Shown: positions 46,753 through 55,797, counted from the stretch's first letter. The stretch: 64,000 nucleotides of DNA from Candidatus Nitronauta litoralis (GCA_015698285.1 CP048685.1:434001-498000); one strand, 5' to 3'. Notes: generated by a model from the letters alone, not told the origin. Numbers and translations: made by a program.

Positions 46753-47304
46753 ATGGTTGATCAATCGAACACTGTAAAAACCTTTCGTTTGTTTTCCTGG
46801 CTGGCCCTGATCCTGGTGTTATTACTGCTAATCACCTCTTCGGCCCAGGCACAGGGCAATATGATGGAAGTGCCCGCCCCCAGGACTCTTGGGAAATTTA
46901 ATTTACTACAAGGTTCTCCACCTATCTGGGTCAAACTCCAGGGCTGGTATTGCCTTAACGAGTCGTTAGCAACATTTATTGGACAAGAATTAGACTCTTA
47001 TATAACTGGTATGGGCGGAAAAAAGGATTTAAAGTTTGAGCGTGCTACGGCCAAAGTTGCCTTTGAAAACCTGGAAGGAGATTACGCACTTAAAAACTTT
47101 GAACATGCCAAAGACCCGAAATACGGTCAATTCAACCCCTCTCCCGGCATGACGATCTATAAGTCGGTCAAACACTGCTACACAAGGGATCAACTCGTCA
47201 AATGGAATGAGTTAATAAAAAGATTGGCTCAACAGATGGTAAATTCTCCGGATCCAGTTAAAGAAGCCAAACGCCTGCTTCCCAATTTTTCGAACGGCAA
47301 ATAA
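46753..47304 (+). CDS. secreted Cys-pair paralogue 4 of 4
   Basis: 183 residues from the ATG at 46753, with GGAGGGTG just upstream. The signal peptide ends near SSAQAQG. Motifs: MEVPAPRTLGKFNLLQGSPP, VKLQGWYC and VKHCYTRDQLVKW, then SPDPVKEAKRLLPNF. It is the shortest paralogue. Its stop is 11 bases before the start of the large repeat protein, indicating one transcript. Confidence 0.82.
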   Translation: MVDQSNTVKTFRLFSWLALILVLLLLITSSAQAQGNMMEVPAPRTLGKFNLLQGSPPIWVKLQGWYCLNESLATFIGQELDSYITGMGGKKDLKFERATAKVAFENLEGDYALKNFEHAKDPKYGQFNPSPGMTIYKSVKHCYTRDQLVKWNELIKRLAQQMVNSPDPVKEAKRLLPNFSNGK

Positions 47305-47315
47305 CCGAATATTTA

Positions 47316-50168
47316 ATGACCCGATCGCAAAACAAACAGTTTCGCAGAAAAAAAAATAAAAGCCGCCCACGTTGGATCCAGGTGCTGCTTTATAGCGTTC
47401 CCGTTTTGTTGATTTTTGCGATGCCAGCCTATTCCGCACCACCCAAAGTAACTCACAATCCTCCCTTATCTGGTTCCTCTGCTAACAAAACTTTTGGTGT
47501 CTCAGATTTCACCCCGCCGCAACCAGCAGATGGACACACAGTCAATATTCAGGTTTCGCGGGAAGAAAGAGTGGGCAGTGAATCCGGTGGTGGCATTGCC
47601 GTTGGCAGCAAACCCAGGGAGTACCCGGCAACTGACTTCATCCCTCCACAACCAGCAGATGGACACACGGTCAATATTCAGGTTTCGCGGGAAGAAAGAG
47701 TGGGCAGTGAATCCGGTGGTGGCATCGTGGTTGGTGGCAATCCCAAAGAGTACCCGGCAACTGATTTCATCCCCCCGCAACCAGCAGATGGACACACGGT
47801 CAATATTCAGGTTTCACGGGAAGAAAGAGTGGGCAGTGAATCCGGTGGTGGCATTGCCGTTGGCGGCAAACCCAGGGAGTACCCGGCAACTGATTTCATC
47901 CCTCCACAACCAGCAGATGGACACACAGTCAATATTCAGGTTTCGCGGGAAGAAAAAGTGGGCAGTGAATCCGGTGGTGGCATCGTGGTTGGTGGCAATC
48001 CCAAAGAGTACCCGGCAACTGATTTCATTCCTCCACAACCGGCAGACGGTCATACCGTAAAAATCCAGGTTTCTCGTAACGGAGGAACAGTCAATGAATC
48101 TGGCGGCGGCATCGCTGTCGGTGGTGGCAACGTCGCTGGCATCCCCAAACCCCCGGCAGGACACGAACTCACCATCAACGTCTCACGGGAAAATAAACCG
48201 GGTAGCAGCCCCGGTGGTGGGGGCATTGCGGTCGGAGGGGGCAATGTAGCGGGCATTCCAAAACCTCCCGCAGGTCATGAACTCACCATCAACGTCTCAC
48301 GGGAAAACAAACCGGGTAGCAGCCCCGGTGGTGGGGGCATTGCGGTTGGAGGGGGCAATGTAGCGGGCATTCCAAAACCTCCCGCAGGACACGAACTCAC
48401 CATCAACGTCTCACGTGAAAACAAACCGGGCAGCGGTGTTCCCGGGGGTGGAGGAATAGCAATCGGCGGAGGCGAAGGCGGACTCAAACCACCCGCGCTT
48501 CCTTCCGATGGACATTCAGTAACTATTACAGTCACCCGTGAAAAAGATACAGGTATTGGCGGTGGAACAGGCGGCGGGATTGCGGTAGGTGGAGGAAAAG
48601 GTGGAATCAAACCGCCAACACTCCCTTCTGATGGACATTCAGTAACGATCACAGTCGCTCGCGAAAAAGGTACAGGGATTGGCGGAAAAAGCGGAGGAGG
48701 TATTATTGTCGGTGGTGGTATTCCAGGGGGTGGCATAACCCCACAAGGTGGAGGCAGCGTTCCGGGTATCCCTGAACCACCAACTGCCAAAGACGGTCAT
48801 GAAGTCGCAATAACTGTGGGACGAGACAAGCCTCCGGCTGGTGTTGGGACTCAACCAGGTGTCGCCCTGACGGGGGAAGGCCTTCTTGTTCCACCAGCTG
48901 CCAAAGACGGTCATGAAGTCGCAATAACTGTGGGACGAGACAAGCCTCCGGCTGGTGTTGGGACTCAGCCAGGTGTCGCCCTGACGGGGGAAGGCCTTCT
49001 CGTTCCACCAACTGCAAAAGACGGTCATGAAGTCGCAATAACTGTGGGACGTGACAAGCCTCCGGCTGGTGTTGGGACTCAGCCAGGTGTCGCCCTGACA
49101 GGGGAAGGCCTTCTTGTTCCACCAACTGCGAAAGACGGTCATAAAGTAACAATAACTGTGGGACGAGATAAAGCTCCTGGAGGGGTTGCGGGACAACCGG
49201 GTGTTGCCATAACCGGAAATGGCGTGCTGACCCCTCCTACTGCCAAAGACGGTCATGACGTCACAATAACTGTGGGACGCGATAAGCCTCCTGCCGGTAT
49301 TCCCGGTGGTGGTGGAGGTGGTATTGCCGTCGGAGGTGGCGAAGGTGGAATCAAACCGCCAACCCTCCCTTCTGATGGACATTCAGTAAAAATTACTGTG
49401 GCTCGCGAAAAGGGTACAGGGACTGGGGTTCCAGGGGGAGGCGGAGGCATCGCTGTCGGTGGAGGTGAAGGACAGATTCAACCACCTAAACTTCCCGGAG
49501 AAGGCCATTCCGTTACGATTACCGTTTCACGTGAAAAGGAATCCGGTACCGGAATTCCAGGTGGGAGCGGAGGCACTGTGGTCGGCGGAGGCACCGCAGT
49601 CGGTGGCGGCACTAAACCACCGAGCGATGAAGGTGGCTCTGTTTTTTACAACGGAGAATGGGTGAGTTTTCTTTTGGAACAGGTCTTCAACATTACTGGA
49701 AACAATCCGGTCGATCCACGCAATCCGTTGAACCGGGAAGGTGATGATGTTATCGAGGAACCGGGCATCATAATCGGTGTTGATGGCACTCCACCTGTAA
49801 CACCCCAAAGGGGTGGCAGCGCACCCGTCGTAGTGGGTGGAGGCGGTGGGTTAGTGCCTGCCGTCCTGACAAACATCGCGGTTGCCGCCAATTGCGATGT
49901 CAATGCAGGAGCCGGAACCAGCACACTCAGTCTGAACGGGACCGCTTTTTGTACTGTAACGGGAGCGGCACCTGTCTTCGCTGGAGGCAATACCAACCAG
50001 ACCTGTGTTCAGGGAACCACGATCACTTTGACACTGAGTTGCACGGCAACCAACTGCCAGTTGAACCTTGGGGCGGTATCCCCTCCAGGCCTGGCGTTTA
50101 CCGGTATTAACCCCGGGATCAATGGCCCATTTACAGGGGTGACCAACTTTACCGGCACCTGTCCATAA
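47316..50168 (+). CDS. large exported Gly-rich repeat protein with six-Cys C-terminal domain
   Basis: 950 residues. The signal peptide has an unusually long basic start (QFRRKKNKSRPR) and ends near AYSA. Residues 64 to about 765 hold 17 repeats of 38-54 residues, each with a PP-containing segment, GHxVxIxVxR (alternating residues, one conserved His and Arg) and a flexible Gly-rich end (GGGIAVGGG type). A linker with YNGEWVSFLLEQVFNITGNNP follows, then a C-terminal domain (about 850-950) with six Cys (NCDV, FCTV, TCVQ, LSC, NCQL, TCP) that probably form disulfides. The repeats look like single beta-strands joined by loops, as in fibrous or amyloid-like surface proteins; no known family is recognised. 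Confidence 0.88.
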   Translation: MTRSQNKQFRRKKNKSRPRWIQVLLYSVPVLLIFAMPAYSAPPKVTHNPPLSGSSANKTFGVSDFTPPQPADGHTVNIQVSREERVGSESGGGIAVGSKPREYPATDFIPPQPADGHTVNIQVSREERVGSESGGGIVVGGNPKEYPATDFIPPQPADGHTVNIQVSREERVGSESGGGIAVGGKPREYPATDFIPPQPADGHTVNIQVSREEKVGSESGGGIVVGGNPKEYPATDFIPPQPADGHTVKIQVSRNGGTVNESGGGIAVGGGNVAGIPKPPAGHELTINVSRENKPGSSPGGGGIAVGGGNVAGIPKPPAGHELTINVSRENKPGSSPGGGGIAVGGGNVAGIPKPPAGHELTINVSRENKPGSGVPGGGGIAIGGGEGGLKPPALPSDGHSVTITVTREKDTGIGGGTGGGIAVGGGKGGIKPPTLPSDGHSVTITVAREKGTGIGGKSGGGIIVGGGIPGGGITPQGGGSVPGIPEPPTAKDGHEVAITVGRDKPPAGVGTQPGVALTGEGLLVPPAAKDGHEVAITVGRDKPPAGVGTQPGVALTGEGLLVPPTAKDGHEVAITVGRDKPPAGVGTQPGVALTGEGLLVPPTAKDGHKVTITVGRDKAPGGVAGQPGVAITGNGVLTPPTAKDGHDVTITVGRDKPPAGIPGGGGGGIAVGGGEGGIKPPTLPSDGHSVKITVAREKGTGTGVPGGGGGIAVGGGEGQIQPPKLPGEGHSVTITVSREKESGTGIPGGSGGTVVGGGTAVGGGTKPPSDEGGSVFYNGEWVSFLLEQVFNITGNNPVDPRNPLNREGDDVIEEPGIIIGVDGTPPVTPQRGGSAPVVVGGGGGLVPAVLTNIAVAANCDVNAGAGTSTLSLNGTAFCTVTGAAPVFAGGNTNQTCVQGTTITLTLSCTATNCQLNLGAVSPPGLAFTGINPGINGPFTGVTNFTGTCP
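47505..49620 (+). repeat. three successive arrays of in-frame tandem repeats
   Basis: Units 1-4 are 129 bp each (47505-48020) and alternate between two versions (IAVG..KPRE and IVVGGNPKE), so the true period is 258 bp; unit 5 (48021-48140) is a 120-bp transition. Units 6-8 are 114 bp (48141-48482). Units 11-14 are 114 bp (48768-49223) with another sequence type. Units 9, 10 and 15-17 form linking types. Near-identical DNA within each array shows recent duplication. Confidence 0.9.
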
Positions 50169-50193
50169 AGTCAGCGTGCCTGGAGAGCAAGGA

Positions 50194-50709
50194 ATGTCAG
50201 GGAAACGGGTAACATTCATAACAGGAGTTTGCTTCCTATGCAGTGCACTTTGGTGCTTTGCTCCGGAAGCAAAAGCTTCAGAATTTCGCCTGCTCAATCC
50301 CATCCGCACTCCTGCAAACTCGCTGCCAAAGGGCGCTGAGGCAGTAGACCAGATCAGGCCTGTGGACCGCGATCTGGTTCGCCTGATTATGAAGAAACTG
50401 TTTTCAGCCTGGAACGGACCCGACCTGACAAAATTATTGAGTGAAACCTTTTTTGACCGGCTACGTCTCGAATTTAAAATGACGGAAATTCCGCGCGATG
50501 CGAAGCTCCGACTACTGGGCCTGCAGGGAATGCAAACCCTCAATCAACACATCATGGAAAATCCTAAAACAGGGAAGAAGCAGGTGGTCAGCCGGGTTTC
50601 AGTAACCGCAAGAACGCAAATCGAATTCAATGATCTTCAGCTTGGTTTCCAGCGAATACCTGGAACGAATGAATACGTTTTACAAGTCAAACAAAACCTG
50701 AATCCTTAA
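50194..50709 (+). CDS. small exported protein of the repeat-protein cluster
   Basis: 171 residues from the ATG at 50194 (GGAGAG eight bases before); the frame is open from a GTG 18 bases earlier. A signal peptide ends near EAKAS. The mature part starts FRLLNPIRTPANSLP, has a helical core (RDLVRLIMKKLFSAWNG) and ends in beta-like segments (VVSRVSVTARTQIEFNDLQL, EYVLQVKQ). The helix-then-sheet order resembles NTF2/SnoaL-like folds, but this is not secure. It sits between the large repeat protein (25 bases) and the beta-barrel (9 bases), so it may be a periplasmic chaperone or adaptor (inference). Confidence 0.75.
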   Translation: MSGKRVTFITGVCFLCSALWCFAPEAKASEFRLLNPIRTPANSLPKGAEAVDQIRPVDRDLVRLIMKKLFSAWNGPDLTKLLSETFFDRLRLEFKMTEIPRDAKLRLLGLQGMQTLNQHIMENPKTGKKQVVSRVSVTARTQIEFNDLQLGFQRIPGTNEYVLQVKQNLNP

Positions 50710-50718
50710 CGGACAACA

Positions 50719-52980
50719 GTGTTCAAATTGCCAAATTCAATGAGTATTTTGCAAAATAAATATTTACAGGTCTCCAGAGTATTGTCGCTGATTGCGGCAG
50801 GTTTTTTCCTGTCCGCAGTATTCAACCTGGCCCATGCGCAGGACCCGGTCGACCTGTACCAGATGGCAAAAGATGTTGCAGCTCCCTGGCATATCCATGG
50901 CAAGAACACGGCCAGTTATGAGCATTACATAGTCGACGGCAATCAGGCAGCCAGTCCTTTCCGTTTTGACGATGAGCAGATCTTCGATGAGTTCAATATC
51001 AATCTGGATCGTCGAATCTCTCCCTATGAACGCTGGCAGGGTCAGATTTTTGGAGTGCTCAATGGGTCCAGCTATCGCAGTAATGAAGGAGGCTTTGTTC
51101 CGGAACGGCTGAGCCTGTTCAGAGAAAAAGGAGATTCCGCCCTCCCCCACCGGGCACAGGTCGGCGACTACTTTGGCTTTTTCAGTTTCCGCACCCTGCA
51201 AAGTTCGCTTAAAGGCGCCCAGGTGGAGTTGCAACCGGCACCGAATCATTCCATCCAGATTTTTTCAGGAGCCCGGCAATCCTCCTGGAGACGCATGCAG
51301 TTGTCCGACAATTACAACAACGGCGCCTCCTATCTTTTCCAATCCGAGACTGTTGGAAGATGGGGACTGAATTTTGTTCACAACTACCGCCAGGGAAACA
51401 ACCAGCTCGGAACACTGGACCGCAGTCAGGCAGTCTTCAGTCTTGCGGGTGAGAAAAAGTGGCTGCTCGGATCGCAAAATATCAATACTGAGCTGGAAGT
51501 TGCCGGATTCTCAGGAGACCACAATGGAATTGCAGGGGCCGCATCCGGTCAGGATCAAAGCGACGCGGGGGTGTTCTTTCAATTGTCGGGAAATAGCGAA
51601 TCACCGCTGACTTATCGGGTCCGTTATGAAAGATACGGCCAGGACTTTCGTCCGGCAGGGGCAGTCGTGACCCCTGACCGGCAAACGGTTGAAGGACACA
51701 CAGGCTGGCGATTTGATTCGGGCCTGCAAGCAAGGTTCCGCATCCAGCAATTTGTGACAGCGCTGGAAACGGCCAATTCAAACACCACCCGTACTTTTGG
51801 GTTATCAATCAACGGACCGATTTTCCGCCGATGGTTGAGCAACCTGACCACCAACCTGAATGCTTTCATCCAGGATGTCGATAATGAAACGGGATCGGTG
51901 GATCAGACCATCCAGACCATCAACCTTGATCTTTCAAAACCATTGGTAGCGGGTTGGAACGGACGATTCAATTTCTTCTGGCAAAAATCCAATGACCATG
52001 TGGGCCCTGCCAATACCGAAACCAAAGTAGTGACGGTCAGCGCCGATCATCCCATCAACCTGTGGGGATGGGAAGGATCGATCACCCCCGGGATCGCAAT
52101 GCGGGAAATTCATGTCCCGCAAGGTAGCGGCAGCACGGATGTCATCCCCACCCTGGCCGCGGTTCTGGAAAATGGACGGCATCATCTCGGTTTCAATAGC
52201 GAGTTCCGCAACCAGAACCGGCACCCAATTGTCCAGGCCGACATCAACACGTTTACTTTTAATGCGGATTACCGGTACCGGATGGAGCAACACACTCTGG
52301 GCCTTGAAGTGACCAATATCAACCGGGACCCAACTATAGGACAAAGCACTGATTCTGTTCGGGTTGGCGCTTTCTGGACCTGGTTTTTTGACAAACCCGC
52401 CCGTGTGGCAGCGCGCCCTTCATCGCAAATTTCAAGGCCGGGAGCACCGGAACCCTCTACCGGGTTTACGGGCGACGAGTTGACCTTTGCCGATCTATCA
52501 CCGGGTCTGAACTTCAAGGAAGCTTCCCGCCGGGTTCGTATCTCAGGAATGGGGAGCCCGACACCTCAAGACCCCTACCAGGTTTACGAAGTCCGATGGT
52601 TTAAAAACATAGACCAGCGTCAGCGTCTGGTACTGGAAAACAGGCGGGGCAAAGTAGCCCGATCCGGCCTGGTCGTCGAGTTCCAGGATATCGGGAATGT
52701 CGACACCTTCCGGCAAACGTTTAAACAGATCCAGGAAGCACTGCTGGCACGTTACGGAAGGTTCACCTCGTTCTTCGAAAAAGGACAATTCACAGCGAAC
52801 CTGATGCAGGATATCAACAACGATGTGTTGATCCGGATTTACGAATGGGAAACCCCGGATGGGGTCATCCGTCTCGGAATTCCACGTCGTCTGGACCGGC
52901 AGGTCAGGATCGAAATCCAGTTCGCCTCCTCGTTTCCTTCGGTGCAGGACACACTGTGGTCCTTCCGCGCAATTCGCTGA
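50719..52980 (+). CDS. large outer-membrane beta-barrel protein with C-terminal soluble domain
   Basis: 753 residues from GTG (50719); an ATG seven codons later is possible. The signal peptide ends near LAHAQD. Residues about 50-590 are rich in alternating beta-strands with aromatic girdles (GQIFGVLNGSSYR, VELQPAPNHSIQIFSGARQSSW, WGLNFVHNYRQGNNQL, HTLGLEVTNINRDP, VGAFWTWFFDKP), consistent with 18 or more barrel strands. A Pro-rich linker leads to a soluble alpha/beta domain (about 620-753; YEVRWFKNIDQRQRLVLEN, RQTFKQIQEALLARYG). It could be the export channel or anchor for the preceding secreted proteins. No known porin, usher or secretin family is recognised. Confidence 0.8.
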   Translation: MFKLPNSMSILQNKYLQVSRVLSLIAAGFFLSAVFNLAHAQDPVDLYQMAKDVAAPWHIHGKNTASYEHYIVDGNQAASPFRFDDEQIFDEFNINLDRRISPYERWQGQIFGVLNGSSYRSNEGGFVPERLSLFREKGDSALPHRAQVGDYFGFFSFRTLQSSLKGAQVELQPAPNHSIQIFSGARQSSWRRMQLSDNYNNGASYLFQSETVGRWGLNFVHNYRQGNNQLGTLDRSQAVFSLAGEKKWLLGSQNINTELEVAGFSGDHNGIAGAASGQDQSDAGVFFQLSGNSESPLTYRVRYERYGQDFRPAGAVVTPDRQTVEGHTGWRFDSGLQARFRIQQFVTALETANSNTTRTFGLSINGPIFRRWLSNLTTNLNAFIQDVDNETGSVDQTIQTINLDLSKPLVAGWNGRFNFFWQKSNDHVGPANTETKVVTVSADHPINLWGWEGSITPGIAMREIHVPQGSGSTDVIPTLAAVLENGRHHLGFNSEFRNQNRHPIVQADINTFTFNADYRYRMEQHTLGLEVTNINRDPTIGQSTDSVRVGAFWTWFFDKPARVAARPSSQISRPGAPEPSTGFTGDELTFADLSPGLNFKEASRRVRISGMGSPTPQDPYQVYEVRWFKNIDQRQRLVLENRRGKVARSGLVVEFQDIGNVDTFRQTFKQIQEALLARYGRFTSFFEKGQFTANLMQDINNDVLIRIYEWETPDGVIRLGIPRRLDRQVRIEIQFASSFPSVQDTLWSFRAIR

Positions 52981-53070
52981 TTTTGCCTGAATATCCTTCC
53001 CCTGGTCCGCCGACTTCTTAACCCGCATCTTCCAGGCCCCCGACACTTAAAATCCTTGAATTATAAACAA

Positions 53071-53099
53071 TTGACACGACCCTTGGGTGAAGATACTAT
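53071..53099 (+). promoter_or_regulatory. consensus sigma70 promoter before the GAF-GGDEF and mreB genes
   Basis: TTGACA (53071-53076), 17-base spacer, TACTAT (53094-53099). It stands about 170 bases before the GAF gene. This is the best promoter match in the window. Confidence 0.75.
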
Positions 53100-53270
53100 G
53101 AGTCGTCGAAGGACGTATTTCCCGATTCGGGAGGTATTCGATAACAGTCCTACCCCCTCGAAATCACCTCCTGGTTCAACCGCCTGATATCAACTGGTAT
53201 CTACCAACGCTTAACCTGCCCGATTGGGCACTCTTCTTATTTCCGAATCCCTCTTTCGGTTTCCACCACG

Positions 53271-54674
53271 ATGACTTCACAAAATGTATTATCCCGTCTT
53301 ATCGAGCTGACCTGCAATGTCAGCGATGCTTTCACGACAGCACTTTATGTTGCCCAGTCGGACCAGAGAACGCTGGCCTTGCGCGAGCACTGGTCCATGA
53401 GCCCCAACATCAACGAGGAATCGGTCGTGTCCATTGGACAAGGCCCAATAGGCCAGGTAGCAAAAGACAAACGCGCCTGGCATGTGGAGTTTACAGAAGG
53501 AGAAATCCCCCAGCTCCCGCAATACTTGCAAACAGAAGAAGTCAAGGGGGTGCTGGCTGTCCCTGTAGTTGCACAGGGTCTTGAAGGTGTTCTTGTTATC
53601 GACACCAAAGAACAATTCGGATTTTCTACCAAACAACAGAAAATCATCAAAAGCATTGCCGAACAAATGGCCTGGCACCTGAGTCGTGAACGATCCTCAC
53701 TCGGACCTTCCGATGAAACAGCACTAAAAAACTTTTCGGAAGTAGTGGAATGGTGCCGAACCCTCTCTGAAGTGGAAGACCGAGCCGCGCTTTCTGACCG
53801 GCTGGTGCAGGTTCCGGAGACTGTTTCAAACTGTGATGCTGTGGCCGTGATCTGGTTCAATGGAGAGGAAGGCCGCGTCCAGAGGTTCCGGGGTTGGGAA
53901 CAGGAATTGCGCGCCTTTCGAGTTGAACCTGGCAAAGGATTCGCCGGGTCCTCTGCTAAGAACTGCAAACCCTTTCTGATGCGCAGCACCAGCGACCGCA
54001 AGGTAGTGGTTTTTTCTGAAAAAGAAGAACACGAGCCGATGGGGTCGCTGCTATCGGTACCAATTCTCATACGCGACCAACTGCACGGCCTGATCGTTGT
54101 TGGCACTCATGAGCCTTACGGGCTTTCCGCCAAAGATCAGAATATATGGACACTCATCGCCGCATTTTCTGCCAATGCATTAAAGTGCGCGGAAATTCAG
54201 ACCCAGTGGGAATATGATAAAAATCTCTGTCAGGTAACAGGCATTCCAAATCATCGTTTCCTTTCCACCTATCTTGAAGCGGTGGAAACTGAAATTTTTC
54301 GAGAAGGTCGATCAGTCCACATCCTGACCGCGCTGATGAAAAATCTACACGTTATCTACAGCCGATATGGAGTCGAGACGGGTGACCTTTTTTTAAAACA
54401 AGTGATTTCGATTCTGGCGCAAGCCGTTTCCAGTCCAAAATATATTTTCAAATACACCGAATCTTCTGTAGTCATGGTATTGATGGACATAGACTCTGAA
54501 GAGGCACGGGGCCTGCGTACACGTCTCCGGCAGATTTTCACGCAAGAACCCTTTATGATCGAAAACGAACCCATGGAAGCCCAGGTCAGCCTTGGGTTGT
54601 CATTTCACCCTGCAGATGGTGACAACCTTGACAGCCTGATCGGTATTTCACTGGCACGCGCCACCAGCAACTGA
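53271..54674 (+). CDS. tandem GAF protein with degenerate GGDEF domain
   Basis: 467 residues. GAF domains cover about 10-145 (GPIGQVAKDKRAWHVEF, VLAVPVVAQGLEGVLVIDT) and about 160-315 (GFAGSSAKNCKPFLM, LLSVPILIRDQLHGLIVVG). The C-terminus (about 320-467) has the GGDEF fold (QVTGIPNHRFLSTYL, GDLFLKQVISILAQAV, VSLGLSFHPADGDNLDSLI), but the active-site GG(D/E)EF is replaced by TESSV, so it cannot make cyclic di-GMP. It may bind the signal or another nucleotide. It shares the promoter at 53071 and lies 11 bases before mreB, suggesting that it controls or senses for cell-shape machinery. Confidence 0.88.
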   Translation: MTSQNVLSRLIELTCNVSDAFTTALYVAQSDQRTLALREHWSMSPNINEESVVSIGQGPIGQVAKDKRAWHVEFTEGEIPQLPQYLQTEEVKGVLAVPVVAQGLEGVLVIDTKEQFGFSTKQQKIIKSIAEQMAWHLSRERSSLGPSDETALKNFSEVVEWCRTLSEVEDRAALSDRLVQVPETVSNCDAVAVIWFNGEEGRVQRFRGWEQELRAFRVEPGKGFAGSSAKNCKPFLMRSTSDRKVVVFSEKEEHEPMGSLLSVPILIRDQLHGLIVVGTHEPYGLSAKDQNIWTLIAAFSANALKCAEIQTQWEYDKNLCQVTGIPNHRFLSTYLEAVETEIFREGRSVHILTALMKNLHVIYSRYGVETGDLFLKQVISILAQAVSSPKYIFKYTESSVVMVLMDIDSEEARGLRTRLRQIFTQEPFMIENEPMEAQVSLGLSFHPADGDNLDSLIGISLARATSN

Positions 54675-54685
54675 AGGTCCTTTTT

Positions 54686-55729
54686 ATGTTTGGCAGACTT
54701 TTCAAAAATTTTAAGAACCTCTTTAACTCCGATGTGGCAATGGACCTCGGAACAGCCAACACCCTGGTTTATGTGAAAAATGGCGGCATCGTCCTGGATG
54801 AACCCTCTGTAGTTGCTATCAGCACGAATGGGAATGGGAAAGGCCACGTGGAAGCGGTGGGACTGGAAGCAAAAAGAATGTTTGGACGCACCCACGCAGG
54901 ACTGGAAACGATCCGTCCTATGAAAGACGGTGTGATCGCCGATTTCAACATGACCAATAGCATGATCACCACCTTCATCAACAAGGTGATGAGCCAATAT
55001 TGGTTTCTCCGGCCTCGCATGGTGGTGGGTGTGCCCACCTGTATTACGCAAGTTGAGAAAAAAGCGGTTATTGATGCAGCAAAACTGGCGCGGGTTCGGG
55101 AAGTTTACCTGATAGAAGAACCGATGGCTGCCGCCATTGGAGTGGGCATTCCTGTCCACAAAGCTGAAGGCAATCTGGTGATCGATATTGGAGGAGGTAC
55201 CACCGACGTTGCTGTCACAGCTCTTTCCGCTATTGCCTATGGTGAATCGATCCGCATTGCAGGTGACGAAATGGACGAAGCGATAGTTCGCTATATTCGT
55301 CTGAAACATCATATGAATATAGGCATTTTTGAAGCGGAACGAGTGAAGATCGAGATCGGCTCCGCCTATCCACTTGAGGAAGAGCAGACCACTGAAGTTA
55401 AAGGTATGAATATCAAAACCGGAGTCCCGACTTCTATAATAGTGAATGATACGGAGATTCGTGAAGCCATGCGGGAGCCAGTCGCCAGTATCGTATCGGT
55501 CGTGATGCGGGCTCTGGAAAAAACCCCGCCGGAACTTTCCTCCGATATCCACTCAAATGGACTTTATCTCACCGGTGGCGGCGCCCTGATCCGGGGTCTG
55601 GATAAATTGATTGAGGAACGGACCGGGTTGCGGACCTATGTTCCCGACCAGCCATTGCTCAGTATCGTCAAGGGAGCCGGCGCGGTGCTCGATAACTTCT
55701 CGGAAATGCGAAAAGTCTGTATCAATTGA
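54686..55729 (+). CDS. mreB: actin-like cell-shape protein MreB
   Basis: 347 residues, standard length. It has AMDLGTANTLVYVKNGGIVLDEPSVVAIS (phosphate 1), GVPTCITQVEKKAVIDAAKLARVREVYLIEEPMAAAIG, IDIGGGTTDVAV (phosphate 2) and YLTGGGALIRGLDKLI. MreB forms filaments at the inner membrane that direct lateral wall synthesis. The usual mreC/mreD neighbours are absent, and the upstream partner is a GAF-degenerate-GGDEF protein instead. Confidence 0.97.
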   Translation: MFGRLFKNFKNLFNSDVAMDLGTANTLVYVKNGGIVLDEPSVVAISTNGNGKGHVEAVGLEAKRMFGRTHAGLETIRPMKDGVIADFNMTNSMITTFINKVMSQYWFLRPRMVVGVPTCITQVEKKAVIDAAKLARVREVYLIEEPMAAAIGVGIPVHKAEGNLVIDIGGGTTDVAVTALSAIAYGESIRIAGDEMDEAIVRYIRLKHHMNIGIFEAERVKIEIGSAYPLEEEQTTEVKGMNIKTGVPTSIIVNDTEIREAMREPVASIVSVVMRALEKTPPELSSDIHSNGLYLTGGGALIRGLDKLIEERTGLRTYVPDQPLLSIVKGAGAVLDNFSEMRKVCIN

Positions 55730-55797
55730 ACCACGCTTTGGGTTAAAATCAGCCTCGTCAAATAATGCTATTTTGAAAACCTGTTCCTGCTTTCGTT

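Noticed and set aside
47505-49450. Tandem repeats as a possible CRISPR array, and long antisense open frames across them
   Set aside because: Units are coding, 114-129 bp, contiguous without unique spacers, and in frame with a signal-peptide protein. The antisense frames result from the repeated sense codons.
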